NCBI GenBank assembly: GCA_016933575.1
Contig: JAFGAR010000081.1
Coordinates: 62,001-126,000, forward strand
Reading direction: 5' to 3'
Source of the DNA: Candidatus Thorarchaeota archaeon
GTDB lineage: Archaea > Asgardarchaeota > Thorarchaeia > Thorarchaeales > Thorarchaeaceae
Length of the DNA: 64,000 bases
Numbering within the stretch: position 1 is the stretch's first letter; every line of letters starts with the position of its first letter. A program made the position numbers and the translations under genes. This document shows, piece by piece, positions 51,806-60,651 of this stretch. The notes beneath the pieces are model-generated. The model made no database searches, was not told the DNA's origin, and saw only the letters and a program-made list of their open reading frames with translations.

Positions 51806-52803
51806 ATCTGAGGTCTCTTCTTTCCGAATCAAAAAGCCCTCTAATACTTGGTCATCAAAATGCTGATCCTGATGCGGTATGCTCGATGATTGCTTTCTCG
51901 AAATTATTCAAATTTATCAATCCGGATGGAAATCCTATACTGATGGCTGATGATCTCAGTCGACTATCTCAACAGGTTATCGAGTCCTTCGCTCCAGATT
52001 CTCACATACTTGAACCATCTATTGTAGATTATGATTTAGCAGTCCTTATGGACACAAATAGTAGATTCCAGCTTGGTCTCATCTATCAAGAGTTCCTTCA
52101 AAATCCGGATAGAACTGTGGTAATTGATCATCATGAGTACAATCCAGAAACTGAAACACTTTCAAAGCACCTCTTTGTAAGAACCGATCGTTACTCAACG
52201 TGTGAGATGATGGTCCCTATCTTTGAGGAACTAGAAGCGCCGCTTGATCCTATGATTGCCAATCTCCTTCTTACTGGAATGATATTTGATACAAGACGGT
52301 TCTTTTTTGCAGACCTGAATACACTTCAGACTGTAACCAAGCTCATCGAGTCTGGAGCAGACTACGAAAGGTGTGTGAGGTCTCTGCAAGTACGACCTGA
52401 CCGCTCAGAGCGAATTGCTCGGCTAAAAGCAGCTGGAAGGGTACGTGTATTTCTTATTGGCTATTGGATCATTGCTGTTTCGAAGATTAGGTCCTTTGAA
52501 GCTAGCGTCTGTCGGGGACTAATTGACATGGGTGCAGATGTAGCAATAGTTGGGGGGAAGCCATCTAAATCTGCAATCAGAATCAGTTCTCGAAGCACTA
52601 GAGAATTCTCTGAAAAGACCAAAATCAGCCTAGGCAAAGATGTCATGGAACCTCTTGGCAGTCTGATTGAAGGCGAGGGTGGAGGACATGTCAATGCTGC
52701 TGGAGCTAATGGGAAGAAGAATCTTGATGAAGCCATATCAAAATCAGTTGAATTGATAAGACATCTAGTTGAGAATATATCCTCATCCTCTATCGAATCC
52801 TAG
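51802..52803 (+). CDS. DHH-family phosphoesterase (nanoRNase/pAp phosphatase-like)
   Basis: The 333-residue enzyme has DHH motifs: GHQNADPDAVCS for the first metal site, MDTN, IDHHEYN for the DHH triad, and the DHHA1 motif GEGGGHVNAAGA near the C terminus. These enzymes hydrolyse short oligonucleotides or nucleoside phosphates. It overlaps the DUF3194 gene by four bases and is followed by the ECF transporter genes after 13 bases. The exact substrate is not determined. Confidence 0.87.
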   Translation: MNLRSLLSESKSPLILGHQNADPDAVCSMIAFSKLFKFINPDGNPILMADDLSRLSQQVIESFAPDSHILEPSIVDYDLAVLMDTNSRFQLGLIYQEFLQNPDRTVVIDHHEYNPETETLSKHLFVRTDRYSTCEMMVPIFEELEAPLDPMIANLLLTGMIFDTRRFFFADLNTLQTVTKLIESGADYERCVRSLQVRPDRSERIARLKAAGRVRVFLIGYWIIAVSKIRSFEASVCRGLIDMGADVAIVGGKPSKSAIRISSRSTREFSEKTKISLGKDVMEPLGSLIEGEGGGHVNAAGANGKKNLDEAISKSVELIRHLVENISSSSIES

Positions 52804-52816
52804 GAGTATTCTTACG

Positions 52817-53659
52817 ATGCCTCTAATTGAGTTTCAAGACTTCAGCTTCAAGTACTACGGAGCTGACTTCCTTGCCCTCAAGAAAATCAGCTTCTCAGTA
52901 GAGGAAGGTGAGTATCTCGTAATTACAGGTCCGAGTGGTTGTGGAAAGACTACTTTATGCAGAACTATTAATGGTTTGGTTCCACAATTTCACCGAGGCT
53001 ATATCGCCGGAAATGTCATTGTGGATGGAAAAAACACTCGTGACAATAGTGTAGCTCAACTAGCTCAGACCGCTGGTCTAGTATTTCAACAACCCGAGAA
53101 TCAACTTGTCACACTCAATGTAGAGAAAGAGATTGCTTTTGGTCCCGAGAATCTTGGTATTGATCCTATTGAAGTACGTCGTCGAGTTGAAGAACTCATC
53201 AGTTTACTAGAACTTGAACATCTTAGAGAAAAACATCCCCATGAGATGTCTGGTGGAGAACAGCAGCGAGTAGCTATTGCGGCCACATTAGCACTAAAAC
53301 CAAAGATATTGGTTGCAGACGAACCAACATCAAATCTGGATCCCAAGAGTGCTGAATTAATTTTGGATATAATAGCAAGTCTGAACAAACGCGATATGAC
53401 TGTAGTCTTGGTGGAACACCGATTAGACCTAGTTTCAAAAGATGCAAGCAGAATTCTACTAATGAACGATGGTCGAATTGTTGCTGATGGTCCTCCTAGA
53501 GAGATTCTTACATTAGACCTCTGCCAAGAAATTGGTGTAGGCGTACCAAAGGCAACTATGGTATACAAGCGTCTTCTGCAACATGGTTTACATCTGAAAC
53601 AAGTACCACTGACTGGTGAGGATCTTGCATTGCTAGTGAAGGAGGCTGCTAGATCTTGA
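52817..53659 (+). CDS. ecfA1: ECF transporter ATPase A1
   Basis: The 280-residue ATPase has Walker A GPSGCGKTTL, signature MSGGEQQRVAIAATLA, Walker B ILVADEPTSNLD and a conserved FQQPENQ Q-loop typical of EcfA proteins. The frame extends to 52769 but the ATG at 52817 has a GGAGTATTC leader. It overlaps ecfA2 by four bases. ECF transporters take up vitamins or metal ions via an S-component; none is in the window, so the substrate cannot be inferred. Confidence 0.88.
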   Translation: MPLIEFQDFSFKYYGADFLALKKISFSVEEGEYLVITGPSGCGKTTLCRTINGLVPQFHRGYIAGNVIVDGKNTRDNSVAQLAQTAGLVFQQPENQLVTLNVEKEIAFGPENLGIDPIEVRRRVEELISLLELEHLREKHPHEMSGGEQQRVAIAATLALKPKILVADEPTSNLDPKSAELILDIIASLNKRDMTVVLVEHRLDLVSKDASRILLMNDGRIVADGPPREILTLDLCQEIGVGVPKATMVYKRLLQHGLHLKQVPLTGEDLALLVKEAARS

Positions 53660-54480
53660 TCATTCTGGAGGATGTGCATTTTGCCTATGATGGTCTGTAT
53701 ACAGCACTCCAAGGAGTCTCTCTCCAGATTGATAATGGCGAGAGAATTGCCATCATGGGTACAAATGGTGCTGGGAAGACCACTCTGGTGAAACATCTCA
53801 ATGGACTCTTACGCCCTTCTAAGGGCAGAGTCATTCTCGATGGCATCGATGCCAAACACTATTCAGTGGCCGAGCTTGCGCGAGTAATTGGTCTTGTTAT
53901 GCAAAATCCTGACCATCAGCTCTTTCTAGACAGCGTGGAAAAAGAAGTCGTCTTTGGATTGAAACAACTCGGGTTTTCAGAACTGGAATCAAAGGAACGG
54001 TGCGACAGAACACTATCCAGTCTTGGGCTTGAAGGTCTCTCTGAACGGTCACCATTTACATTATCTGGTGGTGAACGAAAAAGAGTTGCACTAGCCTCAG
54101 TTCTAGCTACCGAACCACAAGTTCTCGCACTTGATGAGCCAACAATTGGTCAAGATGCGAAACAAAAAGAAAATCTTGCAGAGATGCTCATTGATCTGAA
54201 TCAAAAAGGTCGGACTGTTATTGTCGTGACCCATGACATTGAATTCGTCATTGAGAATTTTCCTCGAACTATTGCCATGGCTAATGGTCGAATCGTCGCT
54301 GATGGTCCAACTAACTCTGTACTAAGCAATCCTATTGTGATAGACCGTTGTTCTCTTACGACTCCACAACTAAATGCAGCAGCCTGTTCAATCCATGAAG
54401 TGTTTCCAGATGTTTCCGAGAGACTGACTCTCTTATCAGAACTGGAATCTGAGATTGTCCGTATCTTGGGAGGTGAATAG
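53656..54480 (+). CDS. ecfA2: ECF transporter ATPase A2
   Basis: The 274-residue second ATPase has Walker A GTNGAGKTTL, signature LSGGERKRVALASVLA, Walker B VLALDEPTIGQD and the QNPDHQ Q-loop. The C-terminal 50 residues form the EcfA-specific extension (SLTTPQLNAAACSIHEVF). It is immediately followed by ecfT, and the pair of ATPases plus EcfT forms the energy-coupling module. Confidence 0.88.
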   Translation: MIILEDVHFAYDGLYTALQGVSLQIDNGERIAIMGTNGAGKTTLVKHLNGLLRPSKGRVILDGIDAKHYSVAELARVIGLVMQNPDHQLFLDSVEKEVVFGLKQLGFSELESKERCDRTLSSLGLEGLSERSPFTLSGGERKRVALASVLATEPQVLALDEPTIGQDAKQKENLAEMLIDLNQKGRTVIVVTHDIEFVIENFPRTIAMANGRIVADGPTNSVLSNPIVIDRCSLTTPQLNAAACSIHEVFPDVSERLTLLSELESEIVRILGGE

Positions 54481-55242
54481 TTGTCATTTCTTGAAGTATT
54501 TCAATATACCCGCCAAGATTCTATAATCCACCGACTTGATCCAAGAGCGAAGTTGCTGATGTCGATTGTGTCCGCAACTATATCTCTCCTATTCCTTGAG
54601 ATTATCCCGTTGCTCATTGTCCTTGGCTTTTTGATACCTTTACTTGTTGCAGCCAAGTCTCTTGGTCGTTGGTTAAAGAGTATGAAAGGACTTGCTGTAC
54701 TACTGGTGTTCATCCTTGTATTCAACACCCTTCTCTCAACAGCTCCCAATCCTGTGAATCATTCTATCTCATTGACTCTCAGATTGGTCTGTCTAATGAC
54801 ATCATTCTCAATCTTCTTCCTTACAGTTCATCCCGATGAGCTCTCTCAAGCTTTAATCCAAATGAGAGTACCATTTGAGTTTGCCTTTGCAATGAGTATG
54901 GCAATGAGGTATGTACCTACTCTAGGTCAAGAAGCCTATGCGATTATGGATGCACAAAAAGCACGAGGAGTCGAGCTAGATAAGGGCAATCTCCTCAAAC
55001 GCATACGAAATATAATCCCAATCATAGTCCCTCTCATAATAGTATCAATTCGTCGAGCTCTCTCAATAGCAGAGAGTATGGAATCTCGAGGATTTGGTGC
55101 TAGTAAGACCAGAACTTATATGGATACACTATCTTTCAGAAAACGTGATTGGGGTGTTGTGATTCTATCACTCCTGGCACTTCTTATTGTCTTTTATCTC
55201 CGATTTTTTGTCACTCTACCGAGCTGGAGCCTTCCATTTTGA
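54481..55242 (+). CDS. ecfT: ECF transporter transmembrane component T
   Basis: The 253-residue protein has about six transmembrane helices and two Ala-Arg-Gly-type coupling motifs, DAQKARGVEL and SMESRGFGAS, that contact the ATPases. The opening LDPRAKLLMSIVSATISLLF is typical of EcfT. TTG 54481 starts directly after the ecfA2 stop. The S-component must be encoded elsewhere (group II ECF type). Confidence 0.88.
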   Translation: MSFLEVFQYTRQDSIIHRLDPRAKLLMSIVSATISLLFLEIIPLLIVLGFLIPLLVAAKSLGRWLKSMKGLAVLLVFILVFNTLLSTAPNPVNHSISLTLRLVCLMTSFSIFFLTVHPDELSQALIQMRVPFEFAFAMSMAMRYVPTLGQEAYAIMDAQKARGVELDKGNLLKRIRNIIPIIVPLIIVSIRRALSIAESMESRGFGASKTRTYMDTLSFRKRDWGVVILSLLALLIVFYLRFFVTLPSWSLPF

Positions 55243-55320
55243 CGTTTTTTGATTTTCAATACATTCTGTAATGATTTATCTGATAGAATAGCACACATAT
55301 TCACATATTCAGAGGGTGAA

Positions 55321-55893
55321 ATGGCTTTGCAACTGCCTACTAGAAAGAAGTACGCTGTAAAAGATGTCATGAATGATTTAAAAAAGATAGGACCCACGCC
55401 AAGCCAACTTAGTGAAATTGGGTCAAAGCTGATTTATTACGAGTGGAGTTGTTGTGAGAATCTCCTCGGTGATGATCACCCAGTCACAGTAAATCTCAGC
55501 GATACTTTGCAATTCATGGAACATGGTTATGAAGAATTACTTGTTACTGGAGAATTATGGCGAATCAAGGATACACCTCAAGGTGCAATTAATGATTTCT
55601 TGAGAGGCCGTCCTAAGGAATTCCTAGAGTATACACTTGATAGATCTGCAGACTATATTAGAGGTCTTCTCGAATCAGTTGCAGATGAGAGAAGAGATGA
55701 GATTAAGCAATATAAGAAGATGGAATCTGCTGTAAAGCGTGAAATCAAAGAGTCTCCCAAGGACCCTGAGGTTTGGAACAAATTGCGCCTTCTTTTATGG
55801 ATTGTTGGCAAATACTCTGAAGCAAGTGAAGCTTTCAAAACAGCTAAGAGTCTTGGTTGGTCCAAGGAAACCAGTGCAATTGTGGCACTCTGA
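55321..55893 (+). CDS. Protein of unknown function with TPR-like C terminus
   Basis: The 190-residue protein has a mixed, charged N-terminal half (about 1-115) without a known motif, and a helical C-terminal half with a TPR-like segment (DPEVWNKLRLLLWIVGKYSEASEAFKTAKSLGW). The ATG at 55321 follows AGAGGGTGAA. It lies between ecfT and the WD40 gene on the same strand. TPR and WD40 proteins often form scaffolds, so a joint role is possible but not shown. Confidence 0.5.
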   Translation: MALQLPTRKKYAVKDVMNDLKKIGPTPSQLSEIGSKLIYYEWSCCENLLGDDHPVTVNLSDTLQFMEHGYEELLVTGELWRIKDTPQGAINDFLRGRPKEFLEYTLDRSADYIRGLLESVADERRDEIKQYKKMESAVKREIKESPKDPEVWNKLRLLLWIVGKYSEASEAFKTAKSLGWSKETSAIVAL

Positions 55894-55956
55894 TATATTC
55901 TTGATGATTCATTCAGATACTTGGGAAGATGTAAATACATCCCATAAAACCTGTAT

Positions 55957-56901
55957 TTGGGGATTAAAATCAAGTCAAGTGACAATCCTTCAGATGCTTT
56001 GAAACCAATGGTTTTGCGAAATGCTACAGGTGATTCTTCGATAATTAGAGCAATTGCTGTTGACGACGACAATTTGTACATAGCTTCTAGTACTGGTAAC
56101 CTAGCAATCTGGAAGAAGCCTGAATTTGTTTCGCCAATGATAATCCCCGGACAAACATCCACACAGATTGAATCACTTTTAACTGATGGGCAATACTTGT
56201 ATAGTGGAGGTATAACAGGAGATACCACAATCCGAATCTATGATAGAGACCTTGTTCTTGTTCACATTGTAAGAGGACATGCCGGAACGATTTTTGATAT
56301 GGCTTGTGATAATAACCATCTAATCTCAGGCTCTGGTGATGCCACTGTCAAGATCTGGTTGAAAGATGATTGGAACCTAGAGGCATCCATCCTTGCTCAG
56401 GCTCATTTTGTTCTGACTGTTGCATTAGACAGCTCTTACATCTATGCTGGTGGAATCGATAATTGTACAAATGTCTTCAATCGTTCATCGATGAAACGAA
56501 TAACTTCACTGCATGGTCATGATGCGAATATTCTGTCTCTGGATGTTGATGATCAATTTGTCTACTCTGGGTCTGGAGAACTATGGTGGGGCGGTCCTGG
56601 TTCTCCTCGACCAAGTTCCTTTGAGAGCGCAATTAGAGTCTGGGATAAGAGTGATTGGAGTTGTGTCGCAGTGCTTGGGGGTCATCGGGACAATGTAAAT
56701 GCTATAGGTAATGACTCACGGTATGTCTATACAGCATCTGATGATGGGACTGCACGTATCTACTCGAAGTCCGACTGGTCCGAAGTAACCTCCATCGATT
56801 TTGGAGTAGGACGAGTAATTGGATTGACCAAAGACACTGAAACCATTTTCTACGCTTGTGCTGATGGGAATATATACCATCTATCCCTCTCCACTCTCTG
56901 A
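55957..56901 (+). CDS. WD40 repeat beta-propeller protein
   Basis: The 314-residue protein is a WD40-type propeller, with repeats ending in blocks such as ATVKIWLK, SAIRVWDKSDW and GTARIYSKSDW, and openings such as GHAGTIFDMAC, GHDANILSLDV and GGHRDNVNAIG. About six or seven blades fit the length. There is no signal peptide, so it is cytoplasmic. WD40 proteins are scaffolds for complexes and are notable in Asgard archaea. TTG 55957 is the start. It is convergent with a glyoxalase-like gene three bases away. Confidence 0.8.
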   Translation: MGIKIKSSDNPSDALKPMVLRNATGDSSIIRAIAVDDDNLYIASSTGNLAIWKKPEFVSPMIIPGQTSTQIESLLTDGQYLYSGGITGDTTIRIYDRDLVLVHIVRGHAGTIFDMACDNNHLISGSGDATVKIWLKDDWNLEASILAQAHFVLTVALDSSYIYAGGIDNCTNVFNRSSMKRITSLHGHDANILSLDVDDQFVYSGSGELWWGGPGSPRPSSFESAIRVWDKSDWSCVAVLGGHRDNVNAIGNDSRYVYTASDDGTARIYSKSDWSEVTSIDFGVGRVIGLTKDTETIFYACADGNIYHLSLSTL

Positions 56902-56903
56902 AA

Positions 56904-57278
56904 TCATTCGAATCCTATAGGTTCTATTGGACCCAGGAATGTTTGAAACTCCAAAGCCCTACCTTCTGGGTCTTTGGCGAAGAACTGGTATATATCATAT
57001 CTCTCATTTTCAATTGGCGTCGTTGTAGCAATATGCTTTAACATATCATACATGACATCAACATCCTCCTTAGTTGGATAGAACAACGTGATCATCCCTT
57101 CCAGTTCAGCTGTGTCACGATTACAAAATCCAAGTAGAAGATTTCCGTGACTAAGAATTGTACAATCTTCCTGTTCTAACCAGATGTGCATTCCTAGTTC
57201 ATTGATATAAAAATCAGTAATCTCTTGCAATCTGGTAGTTCTAAAGAATACTATGCCTGCCACTAGAAGCACCTCCAT
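56904..57278 (-). CDS. Glyoxalase/VOC superfamily protein
   Basis: The 124-residue protein has the beta-alpha-beta-beta-beta fold of the vicinal oxygen chelate superfamily: AGIVFFRTTRLQEITDFYINELGMHIWLEQ opens it and a second module ends in DPEGRALEFQTFLG, the typical DPxGxxxE(F/L) end. Metal-site histidines are not complete in the visible N-terminal module, so it may be a binding protein rather than a glyoxalase. No substrate is suggested. Confidence 0.75.
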   Translation of the reverse strand: MEVLLVAGIVFFRTTRLQEITDFYINELGMHIWLEQEDCTILSHGNLLLGFCNRDTAELEGMITLFYPTKEDVDVMYDMLKHIATTTPIENERYDIYQFFAKDPEGRALEFQTFLGPIEPIGFE

Positions 57279-57331
57279 GAATATAATTCTCTCTCCTCAT
57301 ATCCTTTTGGAACCTCAAGAACTAGATAATA

Positions 57332-57344
57332 TGTGCGGCGCACA
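57332..57344. promoter_or_regulatory. 13-base palindrome in a divergent promoter gap
   Basis: TGTGCG-G-CGCACA is a perfect palindrome with six-base arms in the 204-base gap between the glyoxalase-like and winged-helix genes. It is a possible operator for the adjacent wHTH. Confidence 0.3.
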
Positions 57345-57482
57345 AAACCGCAGTAGTTGTTTCGTTTTTTAGCTGTTTTTGTTTGTTGTTCTGTTCATAT
57401 CCCAACGTCTGAGTTCACGCACATAGATATTCATTCTCGTCAGCTATTGTATACAAGTATTTCAGAATGAGGTTGAACAAAA

Positions 57483-57785
57483 TTGTCCATAAAACCCGGA
57501 AGAACACCAAAGAGCGCAATCTTAGTCTTAGGCACTCTAGCAAAGGATGGACCAATGTGCCCCAACGAAATAAGTGAGAAGCTGAATATGGCTCCCCGTA
57601 CAGTGAGCTTCGCTATACGAAGTCTACTTGGCTGGAAGATGCTACGTAGAATTCCGAATCTCACGGATATGCGGTGTCCTAAGTATCATGTGAATATGGA
57701 CCTAGCTAAAGGACTTCTTCAGAAGTATAATGATTCTATCTTTACTTCTCAGCCATCAGCCATGTCTTGGAATCGAAAGATCTGA
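57483..57785 (+). CDS. Small winged-helix protein, copy A of a duplicated cassette
   Basis: The 100-residue protein is a MarR/ArsR-like winged helix: PKSAILVLGTLAKDGPMCPNEISEKLNMAPRTVSFAIRSLLGWKMLRRIPNL, with the wing at NLTDMRCPKYHVN. TTG 57483 has GAGGTTGA upstream. A homologous protein is encoded at 59831-60091, sharing the PKSAxLVL and PNLxDMRCxxYxxN blocks, and each is followed by a partner gene (57820 and 60127) that is also duplicated. It is likely a DNA-binding regulator. Confidence 0.75.
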   Translation: MSIKPGRTPKSAILVLGTLAKDGPMCPNEISEKLNMAPRTVSFAIRSLLGWKMLRRIPNLTDMRCPKYHVNMDLAKGLLQKYNDSIFTSQPSAMSWNRKI

Positions 57786-57819
57786 TATGATGGTAAGCTG
57801 CTAGGAGCAAACATATCCA

Positions 57820-58251
57820 TTGCCAGAAATGATTGACCTTCCAACGAAATATCGCGAAATCATTAGGCAACAAAAAGATGCTGCACCTCATCATGATAAC
57901 TCAGAATCAGTATCTCTTCTCTTCAAGACTGATTGGGTTCGTATACTAGTAGTACAATCAGCTGATAACACGGACGTTGTTTCCATAGAAATTGAAATGT
58001 CCATGTTCGACTCCTCTCTTTCCCCCTCCTCCAGCTCTCCTCTCCCAAAACCTGAGAAGAATGCTAGCACTATACTAGAGCAATTAATTGAGCATATCCA
58101 CTATCTTCTCAGGCTTGAATCCCTAGGATTCACTTTAGAACTCGTCAGTACTGGTTGTTTACTACTGGCATATCGGGATTTTTCTGAAGATCCAAGTGAT
58201 GAGACCTTCAAGCTCCTTCTACCGCCATCATTCTCTCAAGAATGTGTGTAG
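57820..58251 (+). CDS. Unknown partner protein, copy A (shares family with 60127-60543)
   Basis: The 143-residue protein is acidic and has no known domain. Its middle has a strand-rich stretch (TDWVRILVVQSADNTDVVSIEIEM) and then a helix (ILEQLIEHIHYLLRLESLGFTLE). The same blocks, in the same order, occur in the protein at 60127: TDWxxILVV, IEIEMSM-like, and H-x2-YLL-x-LES. It follows the winged-helix gene by 34 bases, and may form a complex with it or provide a ligand-sensing role. No function is known. Confidence 0.55.
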   Translation: MPEMIDLPTKYREIIRQQKDAAPHHDNSESVSLLFKTDWVRILVVQSADNTDVVSIEIEMSMFDSSLSPSSSSPLPKPEKNASTILEQLIEHIHYLLRLESLGFTLELVSTGCLLLAYRDFSEDPSDETFKLLLPPSFSQECV

Positions 58252-58275
58252 AGGGAGCTATCACTATTTTTCCCA

Positions 58276-59616
58276 TTAACCAAGAAATCTCTTGACAATC
58301 TCAAGATATCCCAGATACGTTAGTTCAATAGTCCGGAGTGGTATTCTTTCATCAGTCCCGTGGAACAATGACATTATCTCAGCGGTTGTTAGACTGCCAT
58401 CATGAATACTAAAACCATAGGCATTGGTTCCAAATGCTCTCCTGAAGAACCTTGAATCAGTGGCCCCTGGAGATACCATTGGAACAAGTGCATAATCAGA
58501 GCCTCTCAAGTCTCTGACTACATTTTCAATTATACTTACAAGAGGAGAATGGATATCACTCTTATTTCCTGCTGAGTAGTCGCCCCCCATCTCAAGTGGC
58601 ACTCTCTCTATCATTGCCTCGCTACTGAGATTACCAAGTGCTTTTCGAAAGTGGTGTCTTACATACTCCTCATCCTGACCTGGCAATATTCGAACATCCA
58701 CATCAAGACATGCTTGTCCGGGTATTGTGTTCACTTTTGCTCCGCCCTCGCAAACATTTGGTGATAATGTCATTTGGCTAAGTGAATGCAAGAAGGCTGC
58801 TTCTTTCTTATTTCTCTTAGACAGTAGTGTGAGTATCAATCCCAAGAACCATCGGTTTCCCATTAGTCCTCTTGTTATTCTTCCCATACCCATGCCCTTT
58901 ATGAAAGGTTTCAGAACCGAGGTATCTCTAGGAGGTTGATACTCTGAAATCTTCTTTATAGCTTTAGCCATCTTCACAACTGCATTATCTGATTTGAAAG
59001 GAGCTGAACCATGCTGCTCCACACCCTTGAATCTCAATCTTGTCCATGCGGTCCCCTTTTCTCCGTAGAGATAGGTCAATCGATTTTCTGCAATAGGGTC
59101 TCCTCCCGCTTCGGTGATTAAGTAATCAGTTTGTACTTTGTCTGGATAGTTCTGAACCATCCAACTTGCACCAACTGTTCCAGCTGCTTCTTCATCAGCA
59201 ACCACTAGTAATTTCAAATCTCCCCTTGGTGTAAATCCTTCATTATGAAGTTGCGTGAAAGCAACGACTTGACTAGCTACTATATAGAGCATATCAAGTG
59301 CACCTCTCCCCCAGAGACAACTATCTCTAATTTCACCACTAAAGGGTGGGACTATCCAATCCTCTTCATTCTCAACAGGAACCACATCGACATGCCCCGG
59401 TCCAAGCATCAAACTTGGGTGATTTCCCACCCCCTTCATCACTGCCAGCAGATTGCCCCTCTCCGATTCGGCTTCAAAAATTTCTGGTTCAATTCCATAT
59501 GACTGAAGATACTTCTCTATTGTCCGAATAGACCGCATCTCACCACCTGGTGGGTTCACGCATTTATTACGAATCATCTCTTGCATCAGGGCTGTTATTT
59601 CACTGAGAATCTCCAT
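58276..59616 (-). CDS. M20-family metallopeptidase (ArgE/DapE/ACY1-like)
   Basis: The 446-residue peptidase has M20 zinc-site motifs: GPGHVDVVP (H and D), LWGRGALDM, VVADEEAAG (catalytic Glu-Glu) and a near-end SIHDGS. Members remove N-acyl groups or cleave small peptides, so a substrate cannot be given. It is on the minus strand between the two copies of the winged-helix cassette on the plus strand. ATG 59616 was chosen over two upstream ATGs that give a hydrophobic extension; the true start is uncertain. Confidence 0.85.
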   Translation of the reverse strand: MEILSEITALMQEMIRNKCVNPPGGEMRSIRTIEKYLQSYGIEPEIFEAESERGNLLAVMKGVGNHPSLMLGPGHVDVVPVENEEDWIVPPFSGEIRDSCLWGRGALDMLYIVASQVVAFTQLHNEGFTPRGDLKLLVVADEEAAGTVGASWMVQNYPDKVQTDYLITEAGGDPIAENRLTYLYGEKGTAWTRLRFKGVEQHGSAPFKSDNAVVKMAKAIKKISEYQPPRDTSVLKPFIKGMGMGRITRGLMGNRWFLGLILTLLSKRNKKEAAFLHSLSQMTLSPNVCEGGAKVNTIPGQACLDVDVRILPGQDEEYVRHHFRKALGNLSSEAMIERVPLEMGGDYSAGNKSDIHSPLVSIIENVVRDLRGSDYALVPMVSPGATDSRFFRRAFGTNAYGFSIHDGSLTTAEIMSLFHGTDERIPLRTIELTYLGYLEIVKRFLG

Positions 59617-59830
59617 CAAAATCATATACAAAATTAAGATTTCCAACTAAAAAGGACTATGTATGCTTCTATCTTGTATCTTCTTATCTTAGGTGCATAT
59701 TTCCGAATCTCCAAGTTCAAAAATCTACGTTATACTTAGGAAAAATGTTGTATCCTGAACTCTGCTTCTCGCATGAATAGATATGCCTTCTATGCACTGT
59801 ATTACATACGAAATCATAGGATGCTTAACG

Positions 59831-60091
59831 ATGCTATCAGGAATACGATTACCAAAGAGTGCTGTACTAGTACTGGATTATTTGAACAAAAGAGGACCAC
59901 TTCCACCCAGAGTCATCAGTGAAGAAGCCAAAGTTCCTCTCAGAACTGTGACCTTTGCTTTAGATCGTCTTGTTGATACAGAAATCTGTAGAAAAGTACC
60001 CAATCTCGCAGATATGCGTTGTACATTGTACACAATAAATCAAGAGAAAGCCCGCGCTGTTTTTGATAGATACGGGTTGCGTTTCTCGTAG
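59831..60091 (+). CDS. Small winged-helix protein, copy B of a duplicated cassette
   Basis: The 86-residue winged helix is a paralog of the protein at 57483. Aligned blocks are PKSAVLVLDYLNKRGPLPPRVISEEAKVPLRTVTFALDRLVDTEICRKVPNL and ADMRCTLYTIN. The ATG at 59831 matches the paralog start; the open frame extends further upstream. It is followed by the partner gene at 60127, mirroring copy A. Confidence 0.72.
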   Translation: MLSGIRLPKSAVLVLDYLNKRGPLPPRVISEEAKVPLRTVTFALDRLVDTEICRKVPNLADMRCTLYTINQEKARAVFDRYGLRFS

Positions 60092-60126
60092 ATTCCGGTT
60101 GTTATCTGTATTCTAAGGTGTGGCAA

Positions 60127-60543
60127 ATGATGCTATCTCCCTCTGAAATGAATCAACGGTATCAAGAAATAGTGCATGCGCCTATTAGTTCAGTTGATAG
60201 TGAATGTGGGGAGTCCATTTCCAATTTATGCAACACGGATTGGATCCAGATATTAGTAGTACGTAATCTCGATTCTCCAAATATATGTAATATCGAAATT
60301 GAGATCTCCATGCCCACATGTGTCGTAGAGCCATCTCTAACCTTACCGCAACCTCTACGAGAAAAAGCTCGGACGCATATTGAGAACACAATCAATCATC
60401 TAAAGTACTTGCTAAATTTGGAATCTGTGGGAATGACTCTTGGAGTGCTCTCAGCTGAAGGAATTTGGAGTGCAGTACTCGAAATGAAGGACTCTCCTGA
60501 TGATACTCTGTTCGAAAAAATCTCCCCTCCTGTGGTGATCTAG
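60127..60543 (+). CDS. Unknown partner protein, copy B
   Basis: The 138-residue protein is a paralog of the product of 57820-58251, with TDWIQILVVRNLDSPNICNIEIEISM and HLKYLLNLESVGMTLGVLSAEG. ATG 60127 has AAGGTG six bases upstream. The middle cysteine and the helix pattern differ between the two copies, and the C termini (SPDDTLFEKISPP against PSDETFKLLLPP) align. It lies 108 bases before the urocanate hydratase start, so it could have a role with nearby catabolic genes, but this is a guess. Confidence 0.55.
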   Translation: MMLSPSEMNQRYQEIVHAPISSVDSECGESISNLCNTDWIQILVVRNLDSPNICNIEIEISMPTCVVEPSLTLPQPLREKARTHIENTINHLKYLLNLESVGMTLGVLSAEGIWSAVLEMKDSPDDTLFEKISPPVVI

Positions 60544-60651
60544 CCCAGCTTCTCAATTGCTCTCTATTCGCTTCTCACATCAATTTCGTGTAAGTCGAGT
60601 CCTTTATGAGGAAGCAAACATTTTTTGAAACCACTCAATGGAAGTGTCTCT

